From the NCBI GenBank assembly GCA_964654545.1, contig CAZZIU010000003.1:62001-126000 (forward strand): a stretch of 64,000 nt of DNA, given 5' to 3'. Each line of letters begins with the position of its first letter. The stretch's first letter is position 1. The notes under the pieces are model-generated. The model did no database searches. It worked only from the letters and a program-made list of their open reading frames with translations, and was not told the DNA's origin. The position numbers and the translations under genes were made by a program. Below are positions 53,707 through 63,293 of this stretch, one piece after another. This DNA comes from JABMOV01 sp964654545. GTDB taxonomy: Bacteria; Fidelibacterota; Marinisomatia; Marinisomatales; JABMOV01.

Positions 53707-55077
53707 GTGGCTAAATCGGTAAATGAATCCAATCTAAATGTGCAGCCACAAGCGATTGAAGCGGAACAGGCTGTGCTTGGTGCAATGCTTTCCAGCAAGG
53801 AAGCAGTAAGTAAAGTAATCGGAATCCTCCAGGGCGATCATTTCTATCGAGATTCCCACGCAAAAATATATATCACCATGACGACTCTTTTTCATGAGAA
53901 TGTTCCCATCGACACCATTTCTCTTATTGATCAATTAAAGAAGAATAAGGAATTGGAGGAAGTGGGTGGGGCCTACTTTATCACCGGTCTAATGGAATCG
54001 GTTCCAACGGTTGCAAATGTGGAAGAATATGCCCGTATTGTTCTTGAAAAAGCATTACTACGCAAACTGATTAATATTTCCCATGAGATTGCCAAAGAAG
54101 CCTTCAGTGATGCAGAGTCAATCGAAGATATTTTAGACCGTGCCGAATCACAAATATTCAGTATTTCAGAAAATCGTCTGAAAGGTGGATTCAAGCATAT
54201 TGATCCCATTTTAGCAGAAACATTCGAGCAAATGGATGCCATTAGTTCAAAAGGCGGTGGCGTCATTGGTGTACCATCTGGGTTGAAGGATTTGGATACA
54301 AAAACTGCCGGTTTTCATCCATCTGATTTGGTGATTATTGCCGGGCGACCAGGAATGGGTAAAACAGCGCTGGCATTAACTATAGCGCGAAATGCCGCTG
54401 TAGATCACAATGAAGGTATTGGCATCTTTAGTCTGGAAATGTCCAACAATCAATTGGCAATGCGAATGCTTTGTTCTGAGGCCCGTGTGGATAATCACCT
54501 GGTACGAACCGGTATGCTGCCAAAAGAACAATGGAAACAATTAAGCTTCAATGCAGGAAAATTATCGGAAGCTCCTATATACCTGGACGATTCACCGGGA
54601 ATCACGGTTCTTGAATTACGGGCAAAGGCACGTCGGTTAAAAGCAGAGCATGATATTAAAATGATCGTTGTGGACTATCTTCAGCTCATGCAGGGACCGA
54701 AGGGCGTGGAGAGCAGGCAGCAGGAAATTTCTGTTATTTCACGGTCATTAAAGGCGCTGGCAAAAGATTTAAATATACCCATAATAGCGCTGTCTCAGCT
54801 TTCTCGTGCGGTAGAAAGCAGAACAGACCGTCGCCCACAGTTATCCGATTTACGTGAATCGGGTGCTATCGAGCAGGATGCGGATGTTGTTATGTTTCTG
54901 TACCGTCATTGGTTTTACAATAAAGAAGATGAAGATACGAGGGCAAAAGCAGAGATCATCCTTGCCAAACAGCGTAATGGCCCCACGGGAACCGTACCAG
55001 TTACCTTCCTGGATCGGTTTACCAGATTTGAGGATGCCAGTGATATGGAAGATTTTGGCAATATGCCTCCATTCTAA
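53707..55077 (+). CDS. dnaB: replicative DNA helicase DnaB
   Basis: Hexameric fork helicase of 456 residues from GTG 53707, directly after the UDG stop. N-terminal primase-interaction domain (PQAIEAEQAVLGAMLSSKEA), RecA-like domain with GRPGMGKTAL (from residue 213), FSLEMSNNQLAMRM, VDYLQLMQG and SDLRESGAIEQDADVVMFL. No intein. The stop overlaps the rel start by one base (TAATG). Confidence 0.97.
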   Translation: MAKSVNESNLNVQPQAIEAEQAVLGAMLSSKEAVSKVIGILQGDHFYRDSHAKIYITMTTLFHENVPIDTISLIDQLKKNKELEEVGGAYFITGLMESVPTVANVEEYARIVLEKALLRKLINISHEIAKEAFSDAESIEDILDRAESQIFSISENRLKGGFKHIDPILAETFEQMDAISSKGGGVIGVPSGLKDLDTKTAGFHPSDLVIIAGRPGMGKTALALTIARNAAVDHNEGIGIFSLEMSNNQLAMRMLCSEARVDNHLVRTGMLPKEQWKQLSFNAGKLSEAPIYLDDSPGITVLELRAKARRLKAEHDIKMIVVDYLQLMQGPKGVESRQQEISVISRSLKALAKDLNIPIIALSQLSRAVESRTDRRPQLSDLRESGAIEQDADVVMFLYRHWFYNKEDEDTRAKAEIILAKQRNGPTGTVPVTFLDRFTRFEDASDMEDFGNMPPF

Positions 55078-57272
55078 TGCAGAATCCTCTTGCCAGACTG
55101 GTTCCTCAACTAAGTGGAGAATATCCAAAACAATTCATGGACTTGTTACATAAGATATCTGTTCCCGATGGGAAAGATCGCATGTTGATTCGAGATGATT
55201 TGTGGAATGCTTATCAGTTTTCTTATAGTTGCCATGAAGGTCAGAAAAGACAAAGTGGCAAGCCCTATTTTGATCATTGCTACGAAGTTGCTATGTCACT
55301 GGCAGAATGGAAAATGGATTATGGCACCGTCATGGGTGGGCTACTTCATGACGTGGTGGAAGATACAGATGTGTCGGTTGAAGAACTGACCAAGCGCTTT
55401 AATGAAGATGTTGCACGGTTGGTGGATGGAGTAACCAAACTTGGTGGAATTACTTTTTCCAGCAGAAAAGAGCAGCAAGCTGGCAATTTTATGAAATTGT
55501 TATTGTCTGTTGCCAAGGATTTACGAGTTATAATCATCAAATTTGCCGATCGTCTGCATAATATGAAAACCATTCAATATTTACCACAGATTAAGCAGCA
55601 TCGAATCGCAATTGAAACTCGGGATGTGTACGCACCATTGGCTCATCGGCTTGGTATGGCACGCGTCAAATGGGAATTGGATGATTTAATCTTGAAAACC
55701 CTCCATCCAAATTCGTTCGAAGAAATTGAAACCAAACTCAAAGCAACGGACAAACAACGAACGAAATATATTAAGAGTGTCATTGACCCTGTGAAGCAAG
55801 AATTAATTAAATACGAAATTGATGCACAGGTATATGGCAGGCCTAAATCACATTCATCTATTCATGGGAAAATGGTTAGACGTGGGAAAAATTTTGAAGA
55901 AATCTACGATGTTTATGCCATCCGAATTATTGTGGATAAGATTGAGCATTGTTACTTAACGCTGGGCATTCTTCACCAAATGTATTCGCCTGTCCAGGAC
56001 CGATTTAAAGATTTTATTGCCATGCCAAAATCCAATGGGTACCAATCCATTCACACCACTGTGGTTGGACCAAAAGGACAGATGGTAGAAATCCAGATTC
56101 GAACCCGTGAAATGGAAAGAACAGCAGAAATTGGTGTTGCAGCTCATTGGCGATACAAAGAAAACGGAAATAAAGCGGCTGATTTGGATTCCAATATTAA
56201 GTGGTTACGTGAACTGGTGGATATTTTACAAAGTGAACGATCTGATCCGGCTGAATTTATGCACCTATTAAAGATAGATTTGTTTAACGATGAAATTTTT
56301 GTTTTTACTCCCAATGGCGATCTGATACAATTACCTATTGATGCCACACCAATTGATTTCGCATTTCAGATCCACACTGAATTGGGTATTCATTGTATGG
56401 GCGCTAAAGTCAACCAAAAGGTAGTCCCACTTAATTCAAAACTGAAAAATGGTGATATAGTTGAAATTATTACCAGCCAGAATCAGCACCCAAGTTTGGG
56501 TTGGTTGAAATTTGCCATAACCGGTAAAGCGCGCAATCACATCAATAAGTATTTGCGCAATATCAGGCAGGAAGAAAGCATCAAGCTTGGAAACGAAATA
56601 CTGGAAAAAACCCTGCGGCGACTCAAATTGTACAGTGAGCTAAAGTCCATAAAGGAATCCCACGAACAATTTGGGTACAAATCAAGTGAAGCGTTCATTG
56701 AAGCAATTGGAAATGGCACCGTTACTATCAGAGAAATCTTTAAAAAATTACGTCCAGGAGATGAGACATCACTTGAGGAATCAGCTGAAAATGCCTCTCG
56801 AAGTTTTATTGATTATGCGCGCTCAACAGCAAAGGGTATTAAACTCCAAGGCATCAGCAATGTCATGGTTCAATTTGCAAAATGTTGCAATCCAATACCA
56901 GGTGACGACATGATTGGTTTTGTAACGCGGGGCCGTGGAATTACCGTCCATCGCTCCGACTGTAGAAGCCTGCCATTATTATCAGAAGAATCAGATCGCC
57001 TAATACCGGTGGACTGGGATGTGGCACGCAGCGATGTTTTTAAAGTGAGAATCAAGGTAGTAGCAGAAGATGCCAAAGGACAATTAAAAACAATGACCGA
57101 AGCTATCTCTTCTGAAAACATCAATATTACCAGCGTGGATTTAAAAGTTAGAGACAATATAGCAACCGCTTATTTTATTATTGAAGTACGAAACGCAAAA
57201 CAATTAGATCGAATTATCAAAAAATTAACAAAAATACAAGGAATTGACTACGTAGAAAGGACAGGACAATAA
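55077..57272 (+). CDS. rel: bifunctional (p)ppGpp synthetase/hydrolase Rel
   Basis: Stringent-response enzyme of 731 residues. HD hydrolase domain with LLHDVVEDTD (His91, Asp92) intact, synthetase domain with YGRPKSHSSIHGKM and RFKDFIAMPKSNGYQSIHT (Arg309-Asp312; RFKD rather than ExDD marks the bifunctional class), TGS domain (VFTPNGDLIQLPIDATPIDFAFQIHTELG), zinc/helical region, C-terminal ACT. One rel gene in the window and both activities intact suggest a single RelA/SpoT homolog. The stop overlaps the HU-like gene by one base. Confidence 0.96.
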   Translation: MQNPLARLVPQLSGEYPKQFMDLLHKISVPDGKDRMLIRDDLWNAYQFSYSCHEGQKRQSGKPYFDHCYEVAMSLAEWKMDYGTVMGGLLHDVVEDTDVSVEELTKRFNEDVARLVDGVTKLGGITFSSRKEQQAGNFMKLLLSVAKDLRVIIIKFADRLHNMKTIQYLPQIKQHRIAIETRDVYAPLAHRLGMARVKWELDDLILKTLHPNSFEEIETKLKATDKQRTKYIKSVIDPVKQELIKYEIDAQVYGRPKSHSSIHGKMVRRGKNFEEIYDVYAIRIIVDKIEHCYLTLGILHQMYSPVQDRFKDFIAMPKSNGYQSIHTTVVGPKGQMVEIQIRTREMERTAEIGVAAHWRYKENGNKAADLDSNIKWLRELVDILQSERSDPAEFMHLLKIDLFNDEIFVFTPNGDLIQLPIDATPIDFAFQIHTELGIHCMGAKVNQKVVPLNSKLKNGDIVEIITSQNQHPSLGWLKFAITGKARNHINKYLRNIRQEESIKLGNEILEKTLRRLKLYSELKSIKESHEQFGYKSSEAFIEAIGNGTVTIREIFKKLRPGDETSLEESAENASRSFIDYARSTAKGIKLQGISNVMVQFAKCCNPIPGDDMIGFVTRGRGITVHRSDCRSLPLLSEESDRLIPVDWDVARSDVFKVRIKVVAEDAKGQLKTMTEAISSENINITSVDLKVRDNIATAYFIIEVRNAKQLDRIIKKLTKIQGIDYVERTGQ

Positions 57273-57586
57273 TGGACAAAAAAACATATACAAAGAAGGA
57301 AATCGCAAAAAAAGTAGCATCCCGATTGGATGCAACCATGGATAATTCTGCAAAATATGTTGATGAAGTATTCACGGTAATGCGAGAAATGTTAACAGAT
57401 GATCGTCCATCAGTGCGCATTGAAATCAGAAATTTTGGTGTATTTGAAGTCAAGCAAACCAAAGCTAAACCAAGGGCAAGGAATCCTCGTACAAACGAAG
57501 AAATATTTGTTCCTGCACACAGAAAAACCCATTTTAAACCTGGTAAACTCCTAAAATCTTATTTATCCAAGCCCATCCAACGTTAA
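57272..57586 (+). CDS. HU/IHF-family DNA-binding protein
   Basis: Nucleoid protein of 104 residues: TKKEIAKKVASRLDATMDNSAKYVDEVFTVM forms the helical dimer base; RIEIRNFGVFEVKQTKAKPRARNPRTNEEI is the DNA-binding beta arm with the ARNPRT motif and intercalating proline. Overlaps rel by one base. HU versus IHF cannot be decided from sequence alone. Confidence 0.93.
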   Translation: MDKKTYTKKEIAKKVASRLDATMDNSAKYVDEVFTVMREMLTDDRPSVRIEIRNFGVFEVKQTKAKPRARNPRTNEEIFVPAHRKTHFKPGKLLKSYLSKPIQR

Positions 57587-57614
57587 TTATAATAGAAAGT
57601 GAGGATCGTTCAAA

Positions 57615-58028
57615 GTGGGACGTATTCTCGGTATAGATTATGGAACCCAGCGGATCGGATTAGCTTTATCTGATCCGCTTCATATTATTGCTTCACCATT
57701 CCAAACGCTGGTCTACCGGGGTCTGGAAGAATGTATTCACTCTATTCAAGGTATTATTACAGATAAGGAAGTGGAACTAATTGTGTTGGGCCTTCCGTTG
57801 GGAATGAAAAACCAAGAGACTGAAATGACCAAACAAGTCCGTGTTTTTGCCCAGGCTCTTGAAGTATTGAAATTACCCATTCAATTTCTAGATGAGCGAT
57901 TATCCTCAATAAGTGCTGAAAAGTCATTGATCCAGCAACAGGTAAAAACCGGCCACAATAAAGCATTGATTGATCAACGCGCAGCAGCAATAGTGCTTCA
58001 GCAATACTTGGACACGAAGAACAGATGA
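57615..58028 (+). CDS. ruvX: pre-16S rRNA nuclease YqgF / RuvX
   Basis: RNase H-like nuclease thought to finish 16S rRNA 5' ends. 137 residues from GTG 57615, with GIDYGTQRIGLALSD (first catalytic Asp) at the start, LPLGMKNQETEMT and LDERLSS, and a final DQRAAAIVLQQYLD (last acidic site). The stop overlaps lnt by 4 bases. Confidence 0.93.
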   Translation: MGRILGIDYGTQRIGLALSDPLHIIASPFQTLVYRGLEECIHSIQGIITDKEVELIVLGLPLGMKNQETEMTKQVRVFAQALEVLKLPIQFLDERLSSISAEKSLIQQQVKTGHNKALIDQRAAAIVLQQYLDTKNR

Positions 58029-59530
58029 GGACGTTGCTAAATTTACGTTCCTGGCAATTGTCGGTTATTTCCGGATTGTTGATTGGACTCTCTTTCCATC
58101 CTCCTTTGCATATGGGATTTCTTATTTGGGTTGGGTTTGTGCCACTGATCCATATTATCCTTACATCTGGGCCGCGTCGGGCGGCGAAATACGCATACTA
58201 TGCTTCCGTTCTGGCCAATTTTATAGCATTCCATTGGATTGGTCTAAATAATGGTGCAACAATTGGTCCTGTATTGCTTTCATTATTAGGGGCAGTGTTA
58301 TATCTTGGAATTTTCTGGTACGTCATTGGTTATATTGCTGTAAGCGTCGCACCTATAATTTCGCCCTTATTTTTTCTTCCCATAGGATGGTCTGCTATGG
58401 AGTGGGTTCGAAGTCTGGGACCGTTGGGATTTCCATGGGCAAATCTGGCACTGTCGCAGACAAATTATTTGCCACTGATTCAAATAGCAGACATTACCGG
58501 TTCGTACGGGATCACATTTTGGATTTTAATGATCAATGCAGGTATATATCTAATAATTACTGAAAAACGACCCAAGCGATATATCGCGTTTACTTCTGCA
58601 CTGTTTGTCTTTACTGCCTTGTATGGGTTCTTCAGAATTTCTGTACTTGAATCTGAGCCAATTTATAAAAGGGTAGAAATTGCAGTGACGCAACCAAATA
58701 TAGACCCGAATGAAAAATGGGATCGAGAAAACAAAACCATGGTGTACCAATTAATGGATTCTTTGCATGTGGTTGCGAATGAACTTTCACCTGATTTGAT
58801 TTTGTGGCCTGAAACCGCCCTGCCTACATATTTACGCCTCTCAAGGAGTACGCGAAATAAGATAATGAAACGGATCCAGTCCTACAATATACCTTTGCTT
58901 AGTGGAACAGTAGATCGGCGGGTGAATCAGGATGGTGAGACAGAATATTTTAATGGATCAATATATTTGAAGGAAAATGGGTCCTTTGAGATGTACAATA
59001 AAGTACTTCTTGTTCCATTTGCTGAATATATACCATTTACAAAGAAATTTCCGATTTTAAAGAAATTGAATTTTGGACAGGGGAACTTTACACAGGGTAC
59101 TGACTATACTGTATTTAACCTGGATTCAATTCGCTTTTCCAATGTGATTTGTTATGAATCCAGTATCCCAGGTGTCGTGCGAAAATTTATTAATCAAGGA
59201 GCCCAGTTCATTACAATCGAAGCCAACGATGGGTATTTGGGAAACAGTGCGGGTCCCTATCAACATTTTGCATTGGCAAAACTCCGATCCGTTGAAAATC
59301 GAGTGCCTATTGTTCGAAGTGCTAATACGGGAATATCAGGAGCTTTTAATGTGGTAGGGAGGGTTCAGCATCAGGTTCCTATTGGCGAAACCGCCGTTTT
59401 TTTAGCGAGGATTGACTGCATTTATATTGATTCCATCTATACACGATTCGGGGATGTATTTGCTGTGTTATGTTTGGTGATAACTTTGATAGTACTAGGA
59501 GCTACTTTATGGCAACATTTCAGCGTTTAA
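58025..59530 (+). CDS. lnt: apolipoprotein N-acyltransferase
   Basis: Inner-membrane enzyme adding the third acyl chain to lipoproteins, needed for Lol export. 501 residues: eight or so membrane helices, then a nitrilase-fold periplasmic domain with catalytic triad Glu263 (WPETALPTY), Lys326 (NKVLLVPFAEY) and Cys376 (VICYESSIPG). Last ~20 residues are a final helix. Fits with lolC/E/D in the window, implying triacylated lipoproteins. The next gene starts inside its 3' end. Confidence 0.95.
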   Translation: MRTLLNLRSWQLSVISGLLIGLSFHPPLHMGFLIWVGFVPLIHIILTSGPRRAAKYAYYASVLANFIAFHWIGLNNGATIGPVLLSLLGAVLYLGIFWYVIGYIAVSVAPIISPLFFLPIGWSAMEWVRSLGPLGFPWANLALSQTNYLPLIQIADITGSYGITFWILMINAGIYLIITEKRPKRYIAFTSALFVFTALYGFFRISVLESEPIYKRVEIAVTQPNIDPNEKWDRENKTMVYQLMDSLHVVANELSPDLILWPETALPTYLRLSRSTRNKIMKRIQSYNIPLLSGTVDRRVNQDGETEYFNGSIYLKENGSFEMYNKVLLVPFAEYIPFTKKFPILKKLNFGQGNFTQGTDYTVFNLDSIRFSNVICYESSIPGVVRKFINQGAQFITIEANDGYLGNSAGPYQHFALAKLRSVENRVPIVRSANTGISGAFNVVGRVQHQVPIGETAVFLARIDCIYIDSIYTRFGDVFAVLCLVITLIVLGATLWQHFSV

Positions 59531-60129
59531 TTCTTTGCGTAATATTTTGTTTATCACTGGTAAGTGGTCAAAACAAAGGCGCTAGAATTTCACCCGTATT
59601 AAAATCAATTGTTATTCCCGGGACCGGTGAATTTCAGCTCAATAAAATTGAGCGAGGACGTGCCTTTTTACTGACGGAAGGTTTTTTATGGCTGTCGTAC
59701 TTAACCAGCACCCATGCCTCACATTATCAGGATCACACCATGCGGAGTTTTGCTGCTGACCATGCAGGAGTTGATATCCACAGGAAAACCGATCAATTTT
59801 GGATTGATATTGGGAATTATGCATCCTTGGATGCTTTTAATGCAGAACATGCCCGCTGGCGCGAAGTGGATGTGATGTACGATGAAGGAGGTACTTGGGA
59901 ATGGTCATGGGATAACTCCAGAAACCAAAAAAAATTCGAAGTATACAGAATTAATCGTGACTTATGGGCGTTATCCGGAAAATTTATTATTGGCGGAATA
60001 GTAATGAACCACATCATATCCGGAATTGATGCACTGTATCTGAATCGACAATTAGAAGGCCATTCCTTTACGCTGACTCCACAGGTTTCAGGTAGCGGAA
60101 GCAATTTCGTTTTTTCAATAACTTTGTAG
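59509..60129 (+). CDS. FCB-type hypothetical exported protein (DUF5683-like)
   Basis: 206 residues from ATG 59509 with AGGAG upstream; overlaps lnt by 22 bases. Signal peptide MATFQRLILCVIFCLSLVSGQ, then PVLKSIVIPGTGEFQLNKIERGRAFLLTEGFLWLSYL, a Pro-Gly-x-Gly motif with helices as in DUF5683-like membrane proteins of FCB bacteria, a Trp-rich middle (WEWSWDNSRNQKKFEVYR) and a second hydrophobic stretch (FIIGGIVMNHIISGIDALYL). Probably an envelope protein; no known function. Confidence 0.65.
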   Translation: MATFQRLILCVIFCLSLVSGQNKGARISPVLKSIVIPGTGEFQLNKIERGRAFLLTEGFLWLSYLTSTHASHYQDHTMRSFAADHAGVDIHRKTDQFWIDIGNYASLDAFNAEHARWREVDVMYDEGGTWEWSWDNSRNQKKFEVYRINRDLWALSGKFIIGGIVMNHIISGIDALYLNRQLEGHSFTLTPQVSGSGSNFVFSITL

Positions 60130-60130
60130 G

Positions 60131-60841
60131 ATGAATCCTCTAGCGAAACTCTGGGTATTCCTGGTAATAGTTATTTCTGCCATTAGTGTGACTACCTGGA
60201 TGCCCATCCTTTTTATCACCGGTTTGTGTGTGGCAATTTTATTCATCTATAAAGCGCCGTTGTATGTAAAAGTGAAATCATTCCTTCTGCTACTACCTAC
60301 TATGTTTTTTCTTTATACGATTATTTCCGCCATCATCCTTCGCAACCCGCTTGAAGTCGTGTTGCAACAAGCAGGATTTATTTCTATTAAGTTTTTTTGT
60401 ATGATTATTATGATGGGATTGTATCTTGAATTCGGTGATGGTGCGAAATTGATACCTGCTTTACGAACATTATGGATGCGTTTAAATAAACCGTGGAAGT
60501 CCATGGAATATGCTTTTTTGTTTTCAGCCCTGGTTCTACGATTTTTTCCAGCATTTCAAATGGAATGGGAAACAATGAAACATTCCAACAAAGCACTAGG
60601 TATTCCTGAGGATAAATCATTAATACTCCGTGTTAAACAACTTATCCAATATTTACCGGGTATGATATTGTCCCACTATCAGCAGGCAGAATCGGTAGCC
60701 CAGCAGATGATAGGTCGTGGATTTGGTAAGTCGTTTCCACGAACAGTAGCAAATCCTATCGATTGGAAAATGTGGGATACGATGTTGGTTATAACCACAC
60801 CAATATTCATCATTTGGATTTATCAAATTGCAGCGCTATAA
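60131..60841 (+). CDS. ECF-transporter T component-like membrane protein (EcfT/CbiQ family)
   Basis: 236 residues, about five membrane helices. The Ala-Arg-Gly-type coupling motif typical of EcfT is seen as QAESVAQQMIGRGF, with an earlier LRFFPAFQMEWETMKHS helix of the coupling domain. T components normally need two EcfA ATPases and a substrate-specific S protein; none is adjacent. In Firmicutes ecfT sits just before truA in the ecfA-ecfA'-ecfT-truA cluster, and here too truA follows with a 14-base overlap. Function is uncertain without partners. Confidence 0.72.
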   Translation: MNPLAKLWVFLVIVISAISVTTWMPILFITGLCVAILFIYKAPLYVKVKSFLLLLPTMFFLYTIISAIILRNPLEVVLQQAGFISIKFFCMIIMMGLYLEFGDGAKLIPALRTLWMRLNKPWKSMEYAFLFSALVLRFFPAFQMEWETMKHSNKALGIPEDKSLILRVKQLIQYLPGMILSHYQQAESVAQQMIGRGFGKSFPRTVANPIDWKMWDTMLVITTPIFIIWIYQIAAL

Positions 60842-61559
60842 AACCGTATTACAGTACGATGGAAGTTACTTTTTTGGCTGGCAATTGCAAGCCGAAAAAA
60901 GAACAGTTCAGGGAGAGTTAGAAGGAGCATTACATCCGCTGGGAGCGGGAGAAAGAATTAAAGTTATAGGTGCGGGTCGAACAGATACGGGAGTGCATGC
61001 ATTTGGTCAGGTTGCTCATTTTGATTTAGACACAACCCATTCGCTTGTGGATATTAAAAATGCTCTTAATGCACGGACACACGAAGCAATAGATATTCTA
61101 TCAGTAGAAAAGGTAAGCGAAGATTTTCACGCCCGCTTTTCTGCAAAAGTTCGCCACTATATCTACCAAATATTTACCGGAACAAGTCTTTTGTATCGAA
61201 ATCAAGCCTGGCCAGTCCAGACCATTGATGTGGATTATTTACAATCCTTGACATCACCTATCCTTGGGACTCACGATTTTTTATCCTTTTCAAAATTTAA
61301 TCCTGAGTTGGGAAATACCAATTGTACCATTTACGATGCGCGATGGATGATGGAGAAATCCATGGTCACTTTCCATATTAGAGCAAACAGATTTTTACAT
61401 CATATGGTTCGGTATCTGGTTGGGACAATGATTGCAGTAACCCAGGAAAAGGTTGCTGAAAACGATTTCGTATCCTTAGTAAATTTACCACGGCGTGATG
61501 TTCATATTTTCAAAGCTCCGCCTAATGGACTTATATTGAACCAAGTAAGTTATGATTAA
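60828..61559 (+). CDS. truA: tRNA pseudouridine-38-40 synthase
   Basis: 243 residues from TTG 60828, overlapping the EcfT-like gene by 14 bases. RYKTVLQYDGSYFFGWQ at the N-terminus; catalytic Asp53 in GAGRTDTGVHA; FHARFSAKVRHYIYQIF and ANRFLHHMVRYLVGTMI near the C-terminus. Typical length. The stop overlaps degP by 8 bases. Confidence 0.96.
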   Translation: MQRYKTVLQYDGSYFFGWQLQAEKRTVQGELEGALHPLGAGERIKVIGAGRTDTGVHAFGQVAHFDLDTTHSLVDIKNALNARTHEAIDILSVEKVSEDFHARFSAKVRHYIYQIFTGTSLLYRNQAWPVQTIDVDYLQSLTSPILGTHDFLSFSKFNPELGNTNCTIYDARWMMEKSMVTFHIRANRFLHHMVRYLVGTMIAVTQEKVAENDFVSLVNLPRRDVHIFKAPPNGLILNQVSYD

Positions 61560-62646
61560 GAAATTACTCACCATCGTTCTAGCGTTGCTGGTAAACCAAA
61601 TTTTGTTGGCACAAGATATTGGTGTTTCACGGCAAAATGCCATAACCAGGGCAGTAAGAAGCGTCAGTCCTGCGGTAGCAAGCATCAACGTGGTTCAATA
61701 TCGTCAGGTTTCACGACAATCACCGTATGTGGATCCATTTTTTCAATACTTTTTTCCCTATTCGCTGGAACCCAAAAAAGTACTTAGTTCAGGATCAGGA
61801 GTAGTTATTAGTCCTGATGGATATGTATTGACAAATAATCACGTGGTGGAAAATGCCAGTGAAATTGTGGTGACTTTACCTGGTGGTGAAGAACACACCG
61901 CTGAGTTGGTAGGCTCAGATAAAGTTTCAGATCTGGCCTTATTAAAGCTTGGTGGACGCAATTACCCATATGCCAGACTTGGGGATTCAGATGAATTAAT
62001 TATTGGTGAATGGGTCATAGCTCTGGGTAATCCATTGGGTCTTTTCGACATAAGCCAGCAACCCACCGCTACCGTTGGTATTGTGAGTGCAACCAATATG
62101 GATTTTGGTCGACAAAAAGGTGGACAAATATTCCAGGATATGATTCAAACAGATGCGTCTATTAACCGTGGAAATAGCGGAGGGCCGCTGGTAAATGCCA
62201 ATGGAGAAGTCATTGGCATCAATACCTTTATTTACACAGGATCAGATTTTGATCAGGGTTCTATAGGGATTGGATTTGCAATTCCAATTAACCATGCGAA
62301 AGAAATTGCGGAAGAATTAAAAAACCGGGGACGGATTGATCGCAGTTTTTCCACAGGATTACACGTACAACCATTGACAAAAAAAATAGCTGGATATCTG
62401 GATATTCCTTTTACTACGGGAGTCATTATTGTTGAAATAGAGGATGGCAGCACGGCAGACAAATCCGGGTTACAGACAGCCGATGTAATCGTCAGCGTTA
62501 ATAATGTGGAAGTATCCAGTGCGCAAGAAGTTTTTGATGTCATAGAAAAAGAAGATCTGCGTCCTGGCGATAAAATCAGTCTAGACGTGTACCGCGATGG
62601 AAAAAGGAAAAAAATCCGCATGGAACTTGGTAAAGTAGGAGATTGA
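61552..62646 (+). CDS. degP: periplasmic serine protease DegP/HtrA family
   Basis: Envelope protein-quality protease, 364 residues. Signal peptide MIKKLLTIVLALLVNQILLAQ; trypsin-like domain with triad His97 (TNNHVVENA), Asp127 (SDLALLKL) and Ser209 (RGNSGGPLV); one PDZ domain (~260-355, GVIIVEIEDGSTADKSGLQTADVIVSVN). A single PDZ fits DegS-like HtrA proteins too, but a cleavable signal rather than an anchor favours a soluble DegP/Q-like form. psd starts inside its last codon. Confidence 0.92.
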   Translation: MIKKLLTIVLALLVNQILLAQDIGVSRQNAITRAVRSVSPAVASINVVQYRQVSRQSPYVDPFFQYFFPYSLEPKKVLSSGSGVVISPDGYVLTNNHVVENASEIVVTLPGGEEHTAELVGSDKVSDLALLKLGGRNYPYARLGDSDELIIGEWVIALGNPLGLFDISQQPTATVGIVSATNMDFGRQKGGQIFQDMIQTDASINRGNSGGPLVNANGEVIGINTFIYTGSDFDQGSIGIGFAIPINHAKEIAEELKNRGRIDRSFSTGLHVQPLTKKIAGYLDIPFTTGVIIVEIEDGSTADKSGLQTADVIVSVNNVEVSSAQEVFDVIEKEDLRPGDKISLDVYRDGKRKKIRMELGKVGD

Positions 62647-63293
62647 CAATTCAAATCGCGAAAGAAGGAAACACAATAATTATTGCTGGTTTAATTGTCA
62701 CTTTAATTTTTATTGTACTGGCTCAGAATTTTGAAGCCGTCTGGCTGACAGTGGCATCAATGGTAATGGTATTATATACCGGATTTTGCATCAATTTTTT
62801 TCGAGATCCACGCCGATTAATCCCAGTTGGCGATAATCTTCTTGTATCAAGTGCAGATGGACAAGTCGTTAAAATCGCAGAAATTAATTCACCTCATCAT
62901 GGTGGTAAGGCAACTGTGGTTTCTGTCTTTCTGAATGTATTTAATGTGCATGCGAACCGTATTCCAATGGATGGTATTGTGGAAACGGTTGAACATTTCC
63001 CGGGCAAATTTCTGGCAGCCTTTGATCATCGGGCGTCGGATGAGAATGAGCGCTCAGTTACGGTATATACAACAGATTCAGGGAAAATAGTATTAAAACA
63101 AATCGCCGGTCTCATTGCCAGAAGAATCCTGAATTATTCCAAGCCAGGTGTGGAAGTAAAACATGGCGAAAAGATGGGATTTATCATGTTTGGTTCACGA
63201 ACAGATATTATATTCCCTACAGACTTTATTGTAAAAGTCAATGAAGGTCAAAAAGTTGTGGGAGGAGAAACAATCCTGGCGGAGTTAACATGA
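62643..63293 (+). CDS. psd: phosphatidylserine decarboxylase proenzyme (short, archaeal-type)
   Basis: Decarboxylates phosphatidylserine to phosphatidylethanolamine. 216 residues from TTG 62643. Two N-terminal membrane helices (IIIAGLIVTLIFIVLA; VWLTVASMVMVLYTGFCI), then FFRDPRRLIP, FLNVFNVHANRIP and the self-cleavage site MFGSR, with Gly184-Ser185 forming the pyruvoyl end. The short form is common in archaea and many bacteria. Overlaps degP and pssA by 4 bases each; the psd-pssA pair is a standard PE module. Confidence 0.93.
   Translation: MTIQIAKEGNTIIIAGLIVTLIFIVLAQNFEAVWLTVASMVMVLYTGFCINFFRDPRRLIPVGDNLLVSSADGQVVKIAEINSPHHGGKATVVSVFLNVFNVHANRIPMDGIVETVEHFPGKFLAAFDHRASDENERSVTVYTTDSGKIVLKQIAGLIARRILNYSKPGVEVKHGEKMGFIMFGSRTDIIFPTDFIVKVNEGQKVVGGETILAELT

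Noticed and set aside
53707..55077. Intein in dnaB
   Set aside because: The helicase motifs run without interruption and the length is normal.
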